A DNA stretch of 49,445 nt. Source: JAPLMW01 sp964619675 (GTDB lineage: Bacteria; Planctomycetota; Phycisphaerae; Sedimentisphaerales; UBA12454). Location: assembly GCA_964619675.1 (NCBI GenBank), contig CAZUEO010000015.1, positions 1-49,445 on the forward strand. The letters run 5' to 3'. Positions within the stretch are counted from its first letter, which is position 1. Each line of letters opens with the position of its first letter. The position numbers and the translations under genes are program-made. Positions 25,838 to 34,258 of the stretch are shown in pieces. The notes under the pieces were generated by a model that ran no database searches, had not been told where the DNA came from, and worked only from the letters and a program-made list of their open reading frames with translations.

Positions 25838-28012
25838 TTATTCTGCTGCCTGCTCTTCTGTTGGTGGTATTTCCTGTAGGCTGGGATCTTTCCAGATGAA
25901 TTTGGCTTTAATCCTGAACCACCGGTCTCTTTCTATGTAAAGGAGTTGTCCGAAGGCATCGTAATTTTTTCTTCCTTTGTCGTCGAGACTGAAGATTTTG
26001 CTTATTTCTTCTTTTGTCAGCGGGTCCAGAAGTACCGTTTCTTTTTTAACAAGGTCGGGCTCTATACTTCTTGTTGAATATATTCTTGAGGTTCTTCTGC
26101 TGTCGGAGGCGGCGGATTCGTCTGCGGTAACTCTTGTCATCGTCTGTTCTATACCGATACCCTGTGGCATTTGCTTGTCTTGTATTTCGACAGGTCCTGT
26201 TTCAAGTTTGAAGTGTTCGATTTTGTCTTTCTGAAACATTTCGAAGGGACAGTTCCCGTCGAGGGCTTGGTTCAGATTATTCATACGTGTAATAATGCCC
26301 CATTTATTCGGGTCATCTCCCACCCCGACAGGGTCCATAAGTTCGCCGATTTTTTCGTAAGGAGTAAATCCTTCAATAATGACGATGAAGCCTTGTGCGT
26401 CCTTTTGTTGGTCTTGAGATGAAGCTCTTGCGGATGAAGATTGCCATGAGGATTTTCCGGCTTCCAGCTGTGCTGTAGCGAGATTGACTGCATAATCGAT
26501 GCTGATACTTGTGATGAAAGCCTGTTTTCTCTGGCTCCTTGGTATCTGTTTGATTTTTTCGACATCTCCTTTGGCATAAGCCTCATAGAGTTCTGCCTGC
26601 GCAGGGTTATTTTTCTGGTTTGGCAGTGTTTTAAAAATGACTTCATGCAGCAGTGGTATAACGTCTCGATACTTGAAGGTATCGAGGTATCTTTCTACTG
26701 TTTTTTGGTATTCAGCGTCTCTTGCCTGCTCAGTATTGAGGTTGCTTACAGCAGTTGCTGCCGATTGAAGAATGCTTTCTGTCTCGTTTCTTTTATTTTG
26801 AGCGTCTCTGCCGAAGAGGGCTTTCATATCAATGCTTGTTCTAAATAGTGCCAGAATTGAAACAGCCAGCAGGATAGCTGCAGCGGCGATAAAGTATTTG
26901 CTTTTTTGGGCCCACATCATACCTCTTGCGATTTTTGCCGGCAGGAGATTGCTTTGTATTTTTGCAATATTTAACGCCTGCAGGCCGAGGCCGTATGTTA
27001 TCGCAAAATCGCAGATATTTTCGTGCAGCTTGGCGCTGGAGATATTTTGTGCAGGCACGAGTTTCTCGAAAGAATCGGGTCTTATGGCCGGGATTTGAGT
27101 GGTCTGCTGGAGGTATTTATTCAGGCCGGGCAGTCTCAATCCGCTGCCAAGAAGAATGATTTTTGTGAAGGTCGTATTTTTGTGGCTGCTGCCGTAGTAT
27201 CCCAGCGAGCGTTGTATTTCGGTTCCGAAATCCGTCAGCACCGGCTTCATTGTGTGGAATATTTGCCTGGCGTATTTGCTCACAGGAGCGCCTCGTTTTA
27301 GCTTTTCAGCCTTTTCGAACTTTAGCTTAAAGGCATCTGCAATGGTTTTTGTGAAATTGTTTCCCCCCAGCGGGATGCATCTTTGCCAGACAGACGTTTT
27401 TGTGCAGATAACGAGGTTTGTATTATCCGCTCCCATATCGAGCAGCACGATGGCATTTTTGTCGGCGTCGTCGAGGTCATTTCTGTCGAATGATGCGTAG
27501 TTGTACAGAGCGATAGGGGCCATTTGCACGACTGAGACTCTGATGTTTTCTGAGGAGAAGTTTTCGAGGTATTTACCGACGAGCTCATTTTTTATGGCAA
27601 AGATTCCGACTTCGGTTTCGGGGCTGTCTTTTTTTGGCATAAGCTGCCAGTCCCATTCGACTTCGTTGATATCGAAGGGTATTTGCTGAACAGCCTCGAA
27701 TTTTACGATTTCCGGTACACGTTTTGGGTCAACGGGCGGCAGTTTAATAAATCTTGCGAAGCTTGTCTGTCCCGGGACGGAAATAGCGATTGGGTCTTTT
27801 GACAGGTCGTTTCTGCCGGCAAAAATACTCAGTGTGGCGCGTATAACCTGGTTTTTTTCATCTTCTGTGGTGTTTTCAGCGGACAGAATTTTTGGGTGTT
27901 CGATATAATCGAGTCCGATTACCTCGATATCTTCGCCGCTCTGCCCAAGGCGCAGGGCTTTTAACGAGTTATTGCCTATGTCAATAGCCCATATCGATTT
28001 TGCCGCCGCCAT
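25838..28012 (-). CDS. pilM: PilM-like actin-fold protein fused to a membrane/PilN-like part
   Basis: 724 residues. Residues 1 to about 355 form a PilM-type ATPase fold: SIWAIDIGNNSLKALRL (phosphate loop 1), ISVPGQTSFARFIKLPPV, VLLDMGADNTNLVIC (phosphate loop 2) and KIILLGSGLRLPGLNKYLQQ (adenosine motif). A membrane helix at about 370-391 (YFIAAAAILLAVSILALF) follows, then about 330 extracytoplasmic residues with coiled-coil character. PilM normally is separate and binds the short cytoplasmic tail of PilN; here the two appear to be one polypeptide. It likely belongs to the inner-membrane platform of a type IV pilus or type II secretion system. Confidence 0.88.
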   Translation of the reverse strand: MAAAKSIWAIDIGNNSLKALRLGQSGEDIEVIGLDYIEHPKILSAENTTEDEKNQVIRATLSIFAGRNDLSKDPIAISVPGQTSFARFIKLPPVDPKRVPEIVKFEAVQQIPFDINEVEWDWQLMPKKDSPETEVGIFAIKNELVGKYLENFSSENIRVSVVQMAPIALYNYASFDRNDLDDADKNAIVLLDMGADNTNLVICTKTSVWQRCIPLGGNNFTKTIADAFKLKFEKAEKLKRGAPVSKYARQIFHTMKPVLTDFGTEIQRSLGYYGSSHKNTTFTKIILLGSGLRLPGLNKYLQQTTQIPAIRPDSFEKLVPAQNISSAKLHENICDFAITYGLGLQALNIAKIQSNLLPAKIARGMMWAQKSKYFIAAAAILLAVSILALFRTSIDMKALFGRDAQNKRNETESILQSAATAVSNLNTEQARDAEYQKTVERYLDTFKYRDVIPLLHEVIFKTLPNQKNNPAQAELYEAYAKGDVEKIKQIPRSQRKQAFITSISIDYAVNLATAQLEAGKSSWQSSSARASSQDQQKDAQGFIVIIEGFTPYEKIGELMDPVGVGDDPNKWGIITRMNNLNQALDGNCPFEMFQKDKIEHFKLETGPVEIQDKQMPQGIGIEQTMTRVTADESAASDSRRTSRIYSTRSIEPDLVKKETVLLDPLTKEEISKIFSLDDKGRKNYDAFGQLLYIERDRWFRIKAKFIWKDPSLQEIPPTEEQAAE

Positions 28013-28101
28013 TTTTCAGCTACTCCGCCTTTGCAAAACTGCCTGAAATAACTTAAACTCCGAGTTTAATCAAAAATAAAGGCTTTTGAGTATAACATAT
28101 T

Positions 28102-29433
28102 ATGAAAACATTTGCCATAAATACTCTTGGCTGCAAGGTAAACCAGTACGAAGCTCAGCAGATAATCAGATTTTTAACCGGCTGCAACTTATTATACGTT
28201 CAGAACTTCGGCCAGGCTGAGGTTGTTATCATTCATACCTGCTGCGTTACACATATAGCATCGGCAAAAAGCAGACAACTCATTCGAAAAGCGCAAAGAC
28301 AAAATCCAAAAGCAAAGATAATCGTGTCAGGCTGCCTTGTAAGTTCAGACCCGGCAGAACTTAAAAACCTTGACTGCCGTAAGGCATCCCTTAGCGGAGA
28401 AAAACTGCTCTTTGCCGCTGATTTGAAAGGCCTTTTCGAACTGCTCAGACGAGAATTGATTGCCTGCGGCGTTGATTGTAAGTCTTTTAAAAGCAATATC
28501 TTATCGCAGACAGGCACGATAGAAAAATTCTGCGGGCAAACAAGAGCGTTTTTGAAAATCCAGGATGGATGCGATGGATACTGCTCATACTGCATAATCC
28601 CAAAAACCAGACCGAATATCTCTTTCAAACCAATAGACAAAGTAATTGAAGAAGCGCAATGCCTTGTAGAATCCGGACATAAGGAAATCGTCCTGACCGG
28701 AATTTTCCTCGGAGCCTATGGCCAAAATAGCGTAAAACGCAAAAACTGGCCTAATGAAACCAATGAAAACCTCGCAATCCTGCTGGAAAAAGTGGCGCAA
28801 GTGCCTGGCCTTAAAAGGATTAGATTGAGCTCACTTGAGCCTGCCGATGTTACTGAAAGACTCCTTGATGTAATTAAAAACAACCATAACATTATGCCAC
28901 ACCTGCATTTATCGCTGCAGTCCGGCTCAGAAAAAATCCTTGAAAAAATGAATCGACAATACACCGTCAAACAGTTCCTTAAGTCCATTGAAAACATAAA
29001 CTTACAGTTGGACAGGCCCGCAATAACCACAGATATAATCGTCGGCTTCCCAGGCGAAACTATACAGGACTTTGCGCAAAGCCTTGCAATTGCCAAACTT
29101 GCGGGATTTTCAAAAATTCATATCTTCCCGTACAGTCAAAGAGCCGGCACAGCAGCAGCTAAATTGCAAGATACTGTAGATAAAAAGGTTATAACACAAA
29201 GAATATCGGTGCTGCGCGAACTTGAAAGGCAATTAGCCGAAAAGTTCAGATGGCAGTTTATAGATGAAACGGCGCAAGTCCTTGTAGAAAATGAAGTTAA
29301 AAAAGCAGGCAAGAGCGAGCGATACTACGAAATAACAATTAAAAGCGAAAAAAGACTGCCGAAAGGCGAAATCGTAAAATGCAAAATAAACGGCGATGCA
29401 GTGACGGCATCATTAGAACCAGAGGCCGTTTAA
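28102..29433 (+). CDS. mtaB: tRNA (N6-L-threonylcarbamoyladenosine-37) methylthiotransferase, MtaB type
   Basis: 443 residues. The N-terminal domain has three Cys for the auxiliary cluster (INTLGCKVNQYE, IHTCCVTH, VSGCL). The radical SAM domain carries CDGYCSYC (Cys157, Cys161, Cys164), and the C-terminal TRAM-like part begins near residue 375. The start MKTFAINTLGCKVNQYEA is characteristic of MtaB rather than MiaB or RimO. It adds a methylthio group to t6A at position 37 of tRNAs. The gene is divergent from pilM with a 89-base gap that contains the small palindrome AAACTCCGAGTTT. Confidence 0.92.
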   Translation: MKTFAINTLGCKVNQYEAQQIIRFLTGCNLLYVQNFGQAEVVIIHTCCVTHIASAKSRQLIRKAQRQNPKAKIIVSGCLVSSDPAELKNLDCRKASLSGEKLLFAADLKGLFELLRRELIACGVDCKSFKSNILSQTGTIEKFCGQTRAFLKIQDGCDGYCSYCIIPKTRPNISFKPIDKVIEEAQCLVESGHKEIVLTGIFLGAYGQNSVKRKNWPNETNENLAILLEKVAQVPGLKRIRLSSLEPADVTERLLDVIKNNHNIMPHLHLSLQSGSEKILEKMNRQYTVKQFLKSIENINLQLDRPAITTDIIVGFPGETIQDFAQSLAIAKLAGFSKIHIFPYSQRAGTAAAKLQDTVDKKVITQRISVLRELERQLAEKFRWQFIDETAQVLVENEVKKAGKSERYYEITIKSEKRLPKGEIVKCKINGDAVTASLEPEAV

Positions 29434-29541
29434 AATTTCAGAAACCTCAAAAAATCGGCGTTTTTGATAGCAAAAATGAGGCCTGTAAATTCTAAAATCG
29501 ACGATCTTAACCCAGGGGGTACCAAAGGAAGGTCGGAAGAG

Positions 29542-29575
29542 AAAAATCGAAAATCGAGAGTCGAAAATTGAAAAT
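29542..29575 (+). repeat. AAAATCGAGAGTCGAAAATTG-type repeat copy
   Basis: The core AAAATCGAGAGTCGAAAATT occurs here and again at 39990-40016; related copies are at 37125-37160, 20571-20633 and 40396-40473. The elements lie outside genes or exactly at gene ends. Copy number in the genome is unknown. Confidence 0.7.
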
Positions 29576-29705
29576 TTGCCGAGCCGCCAAGGGCGGAATT
29601 GTCTGTATAGAAAAAATTACATAAGTCATTTAATTGCGCTGGGAATTTTGACGTAAGTACTTAATCTTTTTCGAAAATAAAAGAGTTACAAACAAATTTT
29701 TTTAC

Positions 29706-29890
29706 AAAAAGCGCACGTTTTTTTACAATTCGCGCAAGTTTTAAGAAATCAGCCCAAAAATGAGGGTAGAAAATTGCGCATTTGGTCGAAAAACATGCGC
29801 GTTTTGTAAATTAACCGCGGATTACATGGATTACGCTGATTTTGAACGGTAAAAAATGCGCGTTTTGTAAAAAAAGATGCGCGTTTTTGC
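29706..29890 (+). repeat. Irregular array of ATGCGCGTTTTGTAAA-like motifs
   Basis: At least three near-identical units ATGCGCGTTTT (29794-29804, 29856-29866 and 29878-29888; two of them followed by GTAAA) and diverged relatives (GCGCACGTTTTTTTAC, TTGCGCATTTGG, TCGCGCAAGTTTT) are spaced irregularly over 185 bases. Each core is flanked by A and T runs. They could be protein-binding sites or remains of a transposed element. Confidence 0.55.
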
Positions 29891-30136
29891 TTATTCAGAT
29901 GTTCGCTGTCTGAGTAGCAAGTTGATTGCTTGTTCGGGATGAAAATTTCAAGAACCATACAAAAAAAAGTTGAATTTGTGAATAAAAATGATATAATAAT
30001 ACTGATAACAGAAGAAATGCGGCAGAGGAAAACTAAGCCGTTTATAAAGGGACACGCCGAAGGCGAATGTATACTGTGCTTCGACAGAAGAGAAGATAAA
30101 GTTTCAAGAAATTTATTAGTCAAAAGGAGAATTAAG

Positions 30137-30973
30137 ATGAAGAAACAAGTAACATTTCTATCAGTGGTTATCATTGTACTGATAATTTTTTGTGCCGTTG
30201 CCCTGGCGGCAGTGCCGCGAAGCGATGACTTCAATGATAACTACAAAGGCGATATGTGGGGTTTGTTCGGGTCAGGTCAGGGCCCTGCTAATATCCAGCT
30301 TGTGGAAACTAACCAGCGATTGGAAACGCTATCCACCAGCGATGTAGATTATTTCCGGCTGTATGGCTCTGTCGACTGGGGACTGGTTACCGCTTTGGAT
30401 TTCCAGACAAAAGTTGCTTTTTACCATAACGCCGTAACCACAGGCGCCAATTTCAGCCAGGTATATATGATGCTTACTGATACACCCGATTTCATAGATT
30501 ATCCTGAATCAGAAGGAAATTATATCATATTTGGAGCCGGGTATAGCGGCAGCAATCGCATCTTCTATTACGAAAGAGGAAATTACAGCGGAATAGATGA
30601 CAGCGACTCGAAACTCAGAAATTCCGACAGCGGCACTTTGTATCTTTCCTATAATGCAGCCCTCGATACGTTATATATAAGCGATACCGGATATGGAAGT
30701 GCAAACGCATGGAAGACTATTACAGGCATTGTGCGAGGACAATGGAACCGTAATATGGCAGGCATCGGTATCGGCGGCTATAGTGATGGTGTTGCACTGG
30801 TTTCCGGGCAGGCTTATTTAGATAATTTCGTCATAGACAGCGGAACTTTGTGCGATGGGCTGTCCGATATGGATTTGAACGAGGACTGCAAAGTTGATTT
30901 TAAGGATTTTGCTCTGTTCGCGCTCGAATGGCTGGATTGCAATATGGACCCGCAAACAAGCTGCGGAAATTAA
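30137..30973 (+). CDS. Secreted protein with dockerin-like C-terminal tail
   Basis: 278 residues from the ATG at 30137, which has AAAGGAG eight bases upstream and opens directly into a signal peptide (VTFLSVVIIVLIIFCAVALA); the frame extends to 29930 but without a good start. The mature part (VPRSDDFNDNYKGDMWGLFG onward) looks like a beta-sandwich of concanavalin type. The last residues contain a single dockerin-like calcium loop, DMDLNEDCKVDFKDFALFAL followed by EWLDCN, a tail I associate with secreted planctomycete proteins. Function unknown; surface attachment or polysaccharide binding is plausible. Confidence 0.8.
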   Translation: MKKQVTFLSVVIIVLIIFCAVALAAVPRSDDFNDNYKGDMWGLFGSGQGPANIQLVETNQRLETLSTSDVDYFRLYGSVDWGLVTALDFQTKVAFYHNAVTTGANFSQVYMMLTDTPDFIDYPESEGNYIIFGAGYSGSNRIFYYERGNYSGIDDSDSKLRNSDSGTLYLSYNAALDTLYISDTGYGSANAWKTITGIVRGQWNRNMAGIGIGGYSDGVALVSGQAYLDNFVIDSGTLCDGLSDMDLNEDCKVDFKDFALFALEWLDCNMDPQTSCGN

Positions 30974-31047
30974 AGACAGAATTGCGGGTTGTTATTTTAA
31001 TAGTAGGATTAGACTGATTGCAGCTAAAAAGGAAAGGAAACTAATAT

Positions 31048-31443
31048 ATGAAAAATAAAAAAGTTGTTTTGGCATCGTTATTTATAGGGCTATTGTTAAC
31101 AGGATGTGCTACATTAGCAGATGCACGCAATGCCAAAGGAAAAGGGAAGTCTCATATTTATAATGCATCCTTTGATACTGTCTGGGGCACTGTTCCGAAG
31201 GCTATTACGGAATTGCATTTGAGCATCGCAGGAGACAACAGGCAGGAAGGATACTTTTTGGTTCAAAAGGGAATAACCGCATTCAGCTATGGCGAAGAAG
31301 TTGCGGTGTTTGTAGAAAAAGTCGACGATACCCACACAAGAGTTGAAGTTGTGTCCAAGAAGGCAATGGCAACAAATGTGTTCGCGTGGAACTGGGAAAA
31401 GCCGATACATAACAAACTTGAAGAAATGCTAAATGCCCAATGA
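31048..31443 (+). CDS. Small lipoprotein of unknown function
   Basis: 131 residues, lipobox SLFIGLLLTGC (Cys about 19). The mature domain (KSHIYNASFDTVWGTVPKAI, then EGYFLVQKGITAFSYGEEVA and HTRVEVVSKKA) resembles the short alpha/beta domain of BamC-like and DUF3568-like lipoproteins; this is a shape and pattern judgement only. GGAAAGGAAACTA upstream of the ATG is a good ribosome binding site. It stands alone between repeat-rich gaps. Confidence 0.78.
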   Translation: MKNKKVVLASLFIGLLLTGCATLADARNAKGKGKSHIYNASFDTVWGTVPKAITELHLSIAGDNRQEGYFLVQKGITAFSYGEEVAVFVEKVDDTHTRVEVVSKKAMATNVFAWNWEKPIHNKLEEMLNAQ

Positions 31444-31831
31444 AAAAAGCGGCAAGGGGAAAATGGAGTCGTAGCTACTAAGGCGCAAAGACACCAAGAA
31501 GAAAAGATTATAGATTGCAGAATGAAGATTAGGCAGGAGACAGAAGAAGGTATCCGCCAGAGGCGGATAAACAGCGAGCCCAGATGAGATAGTTTAAGAG
31601 GCATGCAGTGAGGTAGTCCAAGAAACATCTCATGGGGTAAAGAAGCAGCAGCAGAAAATTAAAAATCAAAAATTAAAATGCAAAATGTTTTTTCAACAGA
31701 ATCAAAAAGTAAATTAAAAATAAACATCCCCTATCTATTTATTAGGGTAGCGGGTATAATCAAACCTGCCACATTCCTGTTGCACAACTATTTTTGAGAA
31801 GGAAAAATTAGCCTTTTTTATAGGGAAAAAA
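31444..31831. other. Repeat-rich intergenic region
   Basis: 388 bases without a gene. It contains ACTAAGGCGCAAAGACACCA (31476-31495), a phrase I recall as a frequent intergenic repeat in environmental genomes, a CCGCCAGAGGCGGA palindrome (31556-31569), a CCCAGATGAGAT...CATCTCATGGGG hairpin element (31578-31637), an AATTAAAAATCAAAAATTAA stretch near 31657, and a TATAAT box near 31755 without a clear -35. Confidence 0.55.
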
Positions 31832-32485
31832 ATGAGTAATCAAAATGTTTGGGACGATGTAGACATTTTTGGGGTGCGGATATTTGAACCAAACCCCAGT
31901 TTAATAATTAAGAAGAATGTTGGAACTGAATATATCAGTTCATGGAAATTTTATCTAACATTTATATTATTGCTCGTGATGTTTATTGGTATAGCGATAA
32001 TAGCAACGCCAGAGTACTTTTTCAAAGTGTCAAAACCAATGGAAATGTCAGGCCGAGACGAGGTCGGATTTTTTCGAATTACTTTCCTGATAGGTTATCT
32101 TCTTATATATGGCTGTACTTATGGCAAAATGAAATTTACGGGAGAGACGGAACAGTTTTGGCAATATACAAGAACATACTTTTTTACCAGTTTTGTATTT
32201 GCACTCGCATTGATATTTTTTTGTAAGTCAGGCTGGTGGTTTTGGTTAAGCTTTGTCTTTTTTGGCTTCGGTATATTGTGTTTTCTCATAGCTGCCGTTT
32301 CTTGGTCTAAACATAAAAAATTAGTATACCAGTTCGCTTGGGAAAATTTGGGGGATGGACAAAAATTCTTAATAATTCAAAACAGACACGATGTAATGCT
32401 ATATGAATTGAAAGACAAAATCAATAAATTTGAATATGAGAAAATTATACAGCAGAAAAAAACAACAAGTTTCTCCCAAAAATGA
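31832..32485 (+). CDS. Membrane protein of unknown function
   Basis: 217 residues with four predicted membrane helices: FYLTFILLLVMFIGIAIIAT, FFRITFLIGYLLIYGCTYGK, YFFTSFVFALALIFFC and WWFWLSFVFFGFGILCFLIA. A cytoplasmic tail of about 50 polar residues ends in a Lys-rich segment. No family is recognised. The gene is visibly more AT-rich than the hydrolase genes and uses many ATA/TTA codons, suggesting a different origin. The next gene (DUF4238) starts 69 bases downstream on the same strand, so the two may travel together. Confidence 0.7.
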   Translation: MSNQNVWDDVDIFGVRIFEPNPSLIIKKNVGTEYISSWKFYLTFILLLVMFIGIAIIATPEYFFKVSKPMEMSGRDEVGFFRITFLIGYLLIYGCTYGKMKFTGETEQFWQYTRTYFFTSFVFALALIFFCKSGWWFWLSFVFFGFGILCFLIAAVSWSKHKKLVYQFAWENLGDGQKFLIIQNRHDVMLYELKDKINKFEYEKIIQQKKTTSFSQK

Positions 32486-32554
32486 TATATTAAAATCCAA
32501 AAATAATTTTTAACAATAGGTGTTTGTCCCTGATTTATTCAAATGGTATGAAAA

Positions 32555-33514
32555 ATGGGAGACGAAAAAAAGAATCAACATTTTGTACCACGCAGTTTTC
32601 TTAAGGGCTTTGCTATAGATTCAGAAGACAGTTTGATTTGGGGGTACGACAAGAAATATAGCAAATGTACCGGCAAACGTTCTATAAACCAAATATGCAG
32701 CTTTGACTATTATTATGAACAATTAAGACCAGATGGAAGTAAAACTCAAATGTTAGAGGATGGCTTTCAAACCATCGAAACGCCTGCAATTGAAATTATA
32801 AGAAATCTATCTGAATCTCTAAAATTGTCTTCGGATGACGGGGGATGTTTAGCATTTTATATTGGTCTTTTGTTAACAAGAGGCCCCTCATTCCGAGATG
32901 GTATTCACGAACTTCATAAGCACGCTGCTGAAATAATATTACAGAAAGAGTATGAATCCGGAAGACTCTCTGAACCACCAGCAATCTTGAAAAAACATAT
33001 AGTCAACAATGACATAACTTCTGTAATCAAGGCTAAAATATTACCGCATGTCAGCCTGAGTTATTTGTTGAATTCAGCGAATGCGATAGGGGATTCTTTG
33101 TGTAAGAAAAAATGGGATATCTATTTCATCGAAAATAATGATTTTTTTGTAACCTCAGATACACCTGTAATATTCGGATCTATAGACCCTAAAGCAAATA
33201 TGGCTGTTGGTCCTGCAAATCCAGAGAGTCTGGTTTTATGTCCTCTTACAAAGAAGATACTCGTTGCTGTAAGACCATATTGCATGTCTGGTCGCAATAA
33301 TTTTGGGTTTATGCCGGTAAAAGATGGAATGGTTGAAAAATTGAATGAATTTATGTGCTTTAATGCGCAAAGATTTGTCTATGCTGCATCACAATCACAA
33401 GAATTATTGAACTATATAAGGAAGAGCAGAGAATATGGCAAAAAATTTAAGTCTCTTAGATTTGGTGAAGCCATAATATCTCAATGGGATATTTTTATCA
33501 ACCAATCTGAATAG
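32555..33514 (+). CDS. DUF4238 domain protein
   Basis: 319 residues. The start KNQHFVPRSFLKGFA followed by IWGYDK is the hallmark of DUF4238 proteins, soluble proteins of unknown function found in scattered bacteria, often near mobile DNA. Other typical segments are CLAFYIGLLLTRGPSFRDGI and FFVTSDTPVIFG. No membrane segment or signal peptide. The sequence is AT-rich like the gene before it. The last codons, TCT GAA TAG, lie inside a repeat that also ends the gene at 34259-34999, so the original C-terminus may have been longer. Confidence 0.85.
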   Translation: MGDEKKNQHFVPRSFLKGFAIDSEDSLIWGYDKKYSKCTGKRSINQICSFDYYYEQLRPDGSKTQMLEDGFQTIETPAIEIIRNLSESLKLSSDDGGCLAFYIGLLLTRGPSFRDGIHELHKHAAEIILQKEYESGRLSEPPAILKKHIVNNDITSVIKAKILPHVSLSYLLNSANAIGDSLCKKKWDIYFIENNDFFVTSDTPVIFGSIDPKANMAVGPANPESLVLCPLTKKILVAVRPYCMSGRNNFGFMPVKDGMVEKLNEFMCFNAQRFVYAASQSQELLNYIRKSREYGKKFKSLRFGEAIISQWDIFINQSE

Positions 33515-33555
33515 GCAAGATATATGATTAATTTTGGAATAACCCCGATGAGATA
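33504..33555 (+). repeat. MINFGIT-start repeat, copy A
   Basis: About 52 bases shared with 34989-35040 almost without change; contains TATATGATTAATTTTGGAAT, the same 20 bases that open the RF-1-domain gene at 36790. The copy starts inside the DUF4238 gene and gives it the final Ser-Glu-stop. Confidence 0.8.
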
Positions 33556-33699
33556 GCTTAAGCCCCGATGGGATAGCCGCCGAAGGCGGATAAAAGAAAG
33601 TTACAGTTGCTGCCAAGGGCTGCGATGAGGAACAGACAGTATTACGCAGTCCAAGGGACGGAGTAAGATAAAAAATTACCGAACCGAAGGCAGCAACTG
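33514..33699 (+). repeat. Segmental direct repeat, unit 1
   Basis: About 186 bases that recur at 33870-34128. Shared landmarks in order: GATGAGATAGCTTAAG, GGGATAGCCGCCGAAGGCGG, AAGTTACAGTTGCTGCCAAG, then GTATTACGCAGTCCAAGGGA, AAAATTACCGAACCGAAGGC and AGCAACTG. It holds no gene; the minus-strand open frames here are translations of the repeat. Confidence 0.85.
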
Positions 33700-34258
33700 A
33701 TTCCAGCCAAAGGCGGATAAAGTTGCAATAATGGCGGTTTTCGGGTAAACTGGCCGCCGAAGCGGGGATGGGATAAAGTGAGAAGGGTGTGAAAAGTGTG
33801 AAAGGTGAGAAGGGATAATGAAAAGACGAACCCCGCCATACGAGGATGGCGGGGCTAACCATCGCCGAAGGCAGGATATATGTTAAATTTTGGAATAACC
33901 CCGATGAGATAGCTTAAGTCCCGATGGGATAGCCGCCGAAGGCGGATAAAAGAAAGTTACAGTTGCTGCCAAGGGCTGCCCCGATGAGATAACTTTCGTA
34001 TCTCACCCCGATGAAGTAGTTGCGACACTTCACAGGGCAGGCGGGGTAAACTCCTGAGAAACAGATAGTATTACGCAGTCCAAGGGACGGAGTAAGATAA
34101 AAAATTACCGAACCGAAGGCAGCAACTGCCTTCACCACGGTGGAAATTTTATCATTGTGTTTGAAAAGAAAAAAGATAGAATTTTGTTTTAAAAGAATAC
34201 GATTTACTTTTCGGATTTTTGAGGGTGTCATTTGTCGTAATAAGCACAAGGAGAAGTA
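33515..34258. other. Intergenic region made of repeats
   Basis: 744 bases with no convincing gene. It consists of two copies of a segmental duplication, a short tandem of GTGAGAAGGG/GTGTGAAAAG units at 33778-33814, and CCCCGATGA hairpin elements. The next gene has its own AAGGAG ribosome binding site at about 34248. Confidence 0.6.
33870..34128 (+). repeat. Segmental direct repeat, unit 2, with 75-base insertion
   Basis: Second copy of the block at 33514-33699. It is interrupted at about 33980-34054 by two hairpin modules, TGAGATA...TATCTCA (33985-34005) and TGAAGT...ACTTCA (34012-34032), each preceded by CCCCGA. The insertion shows that the hairpin modules move or expand independently of the surrounding repeat. 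The first bases (33870-33900) are also copy B of the MINFGIT-start repeat, here with TGTTAAATTTTGG. Confidence 0.85.

Larger units (their letters stand above)
29434..30136. other. Repeat-filled intergenic region
   Basis: About 700 bases with no convincing gene. From left to right it contains a hairpin TTTTTGatagCAAAAA (29461-29476), an AAAATCGAGAGTCG-type repeat (29542-29575), a small CCGCCAAGGGCGG palindrome (29584-29597), a series of ATGCGCGTTTT motifs (29706-29890) and the phrase AACCGCGGATTACATGG (29813-29829), which I remember from many environmental genomes. The frame open from 29930 is continuous with the next gene but lacks a good start. Confidence 0.6.

Noticed and set aside
29930..30136. 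N-terminal extension of the dockerin-tailed protein
   Set aside because: The extension is charged and would bury the signal peptide; the ATG at 30137 has a strong ribosome binding site.
29749..30234. 161-residue minus-strand open frame over the repeat region
   Set aside because: Runs antisense through the motif array and the signal peptide of the dockerin-tailed protein; no ribosome binding site and low-complexity content.
33404..33862. 152-residue minus-strand open frame
   Set aside because: It is a translation of the duplicated repeat block and overlaps the DUF4238 gene end; similar peptides arise from the second copy at 33914-34249.
33536..34130. Possible CRISPR array from repeated blocks
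   Set aside because: Only two long units and irregular short ones, no regular spacers and no cas genes in the window.
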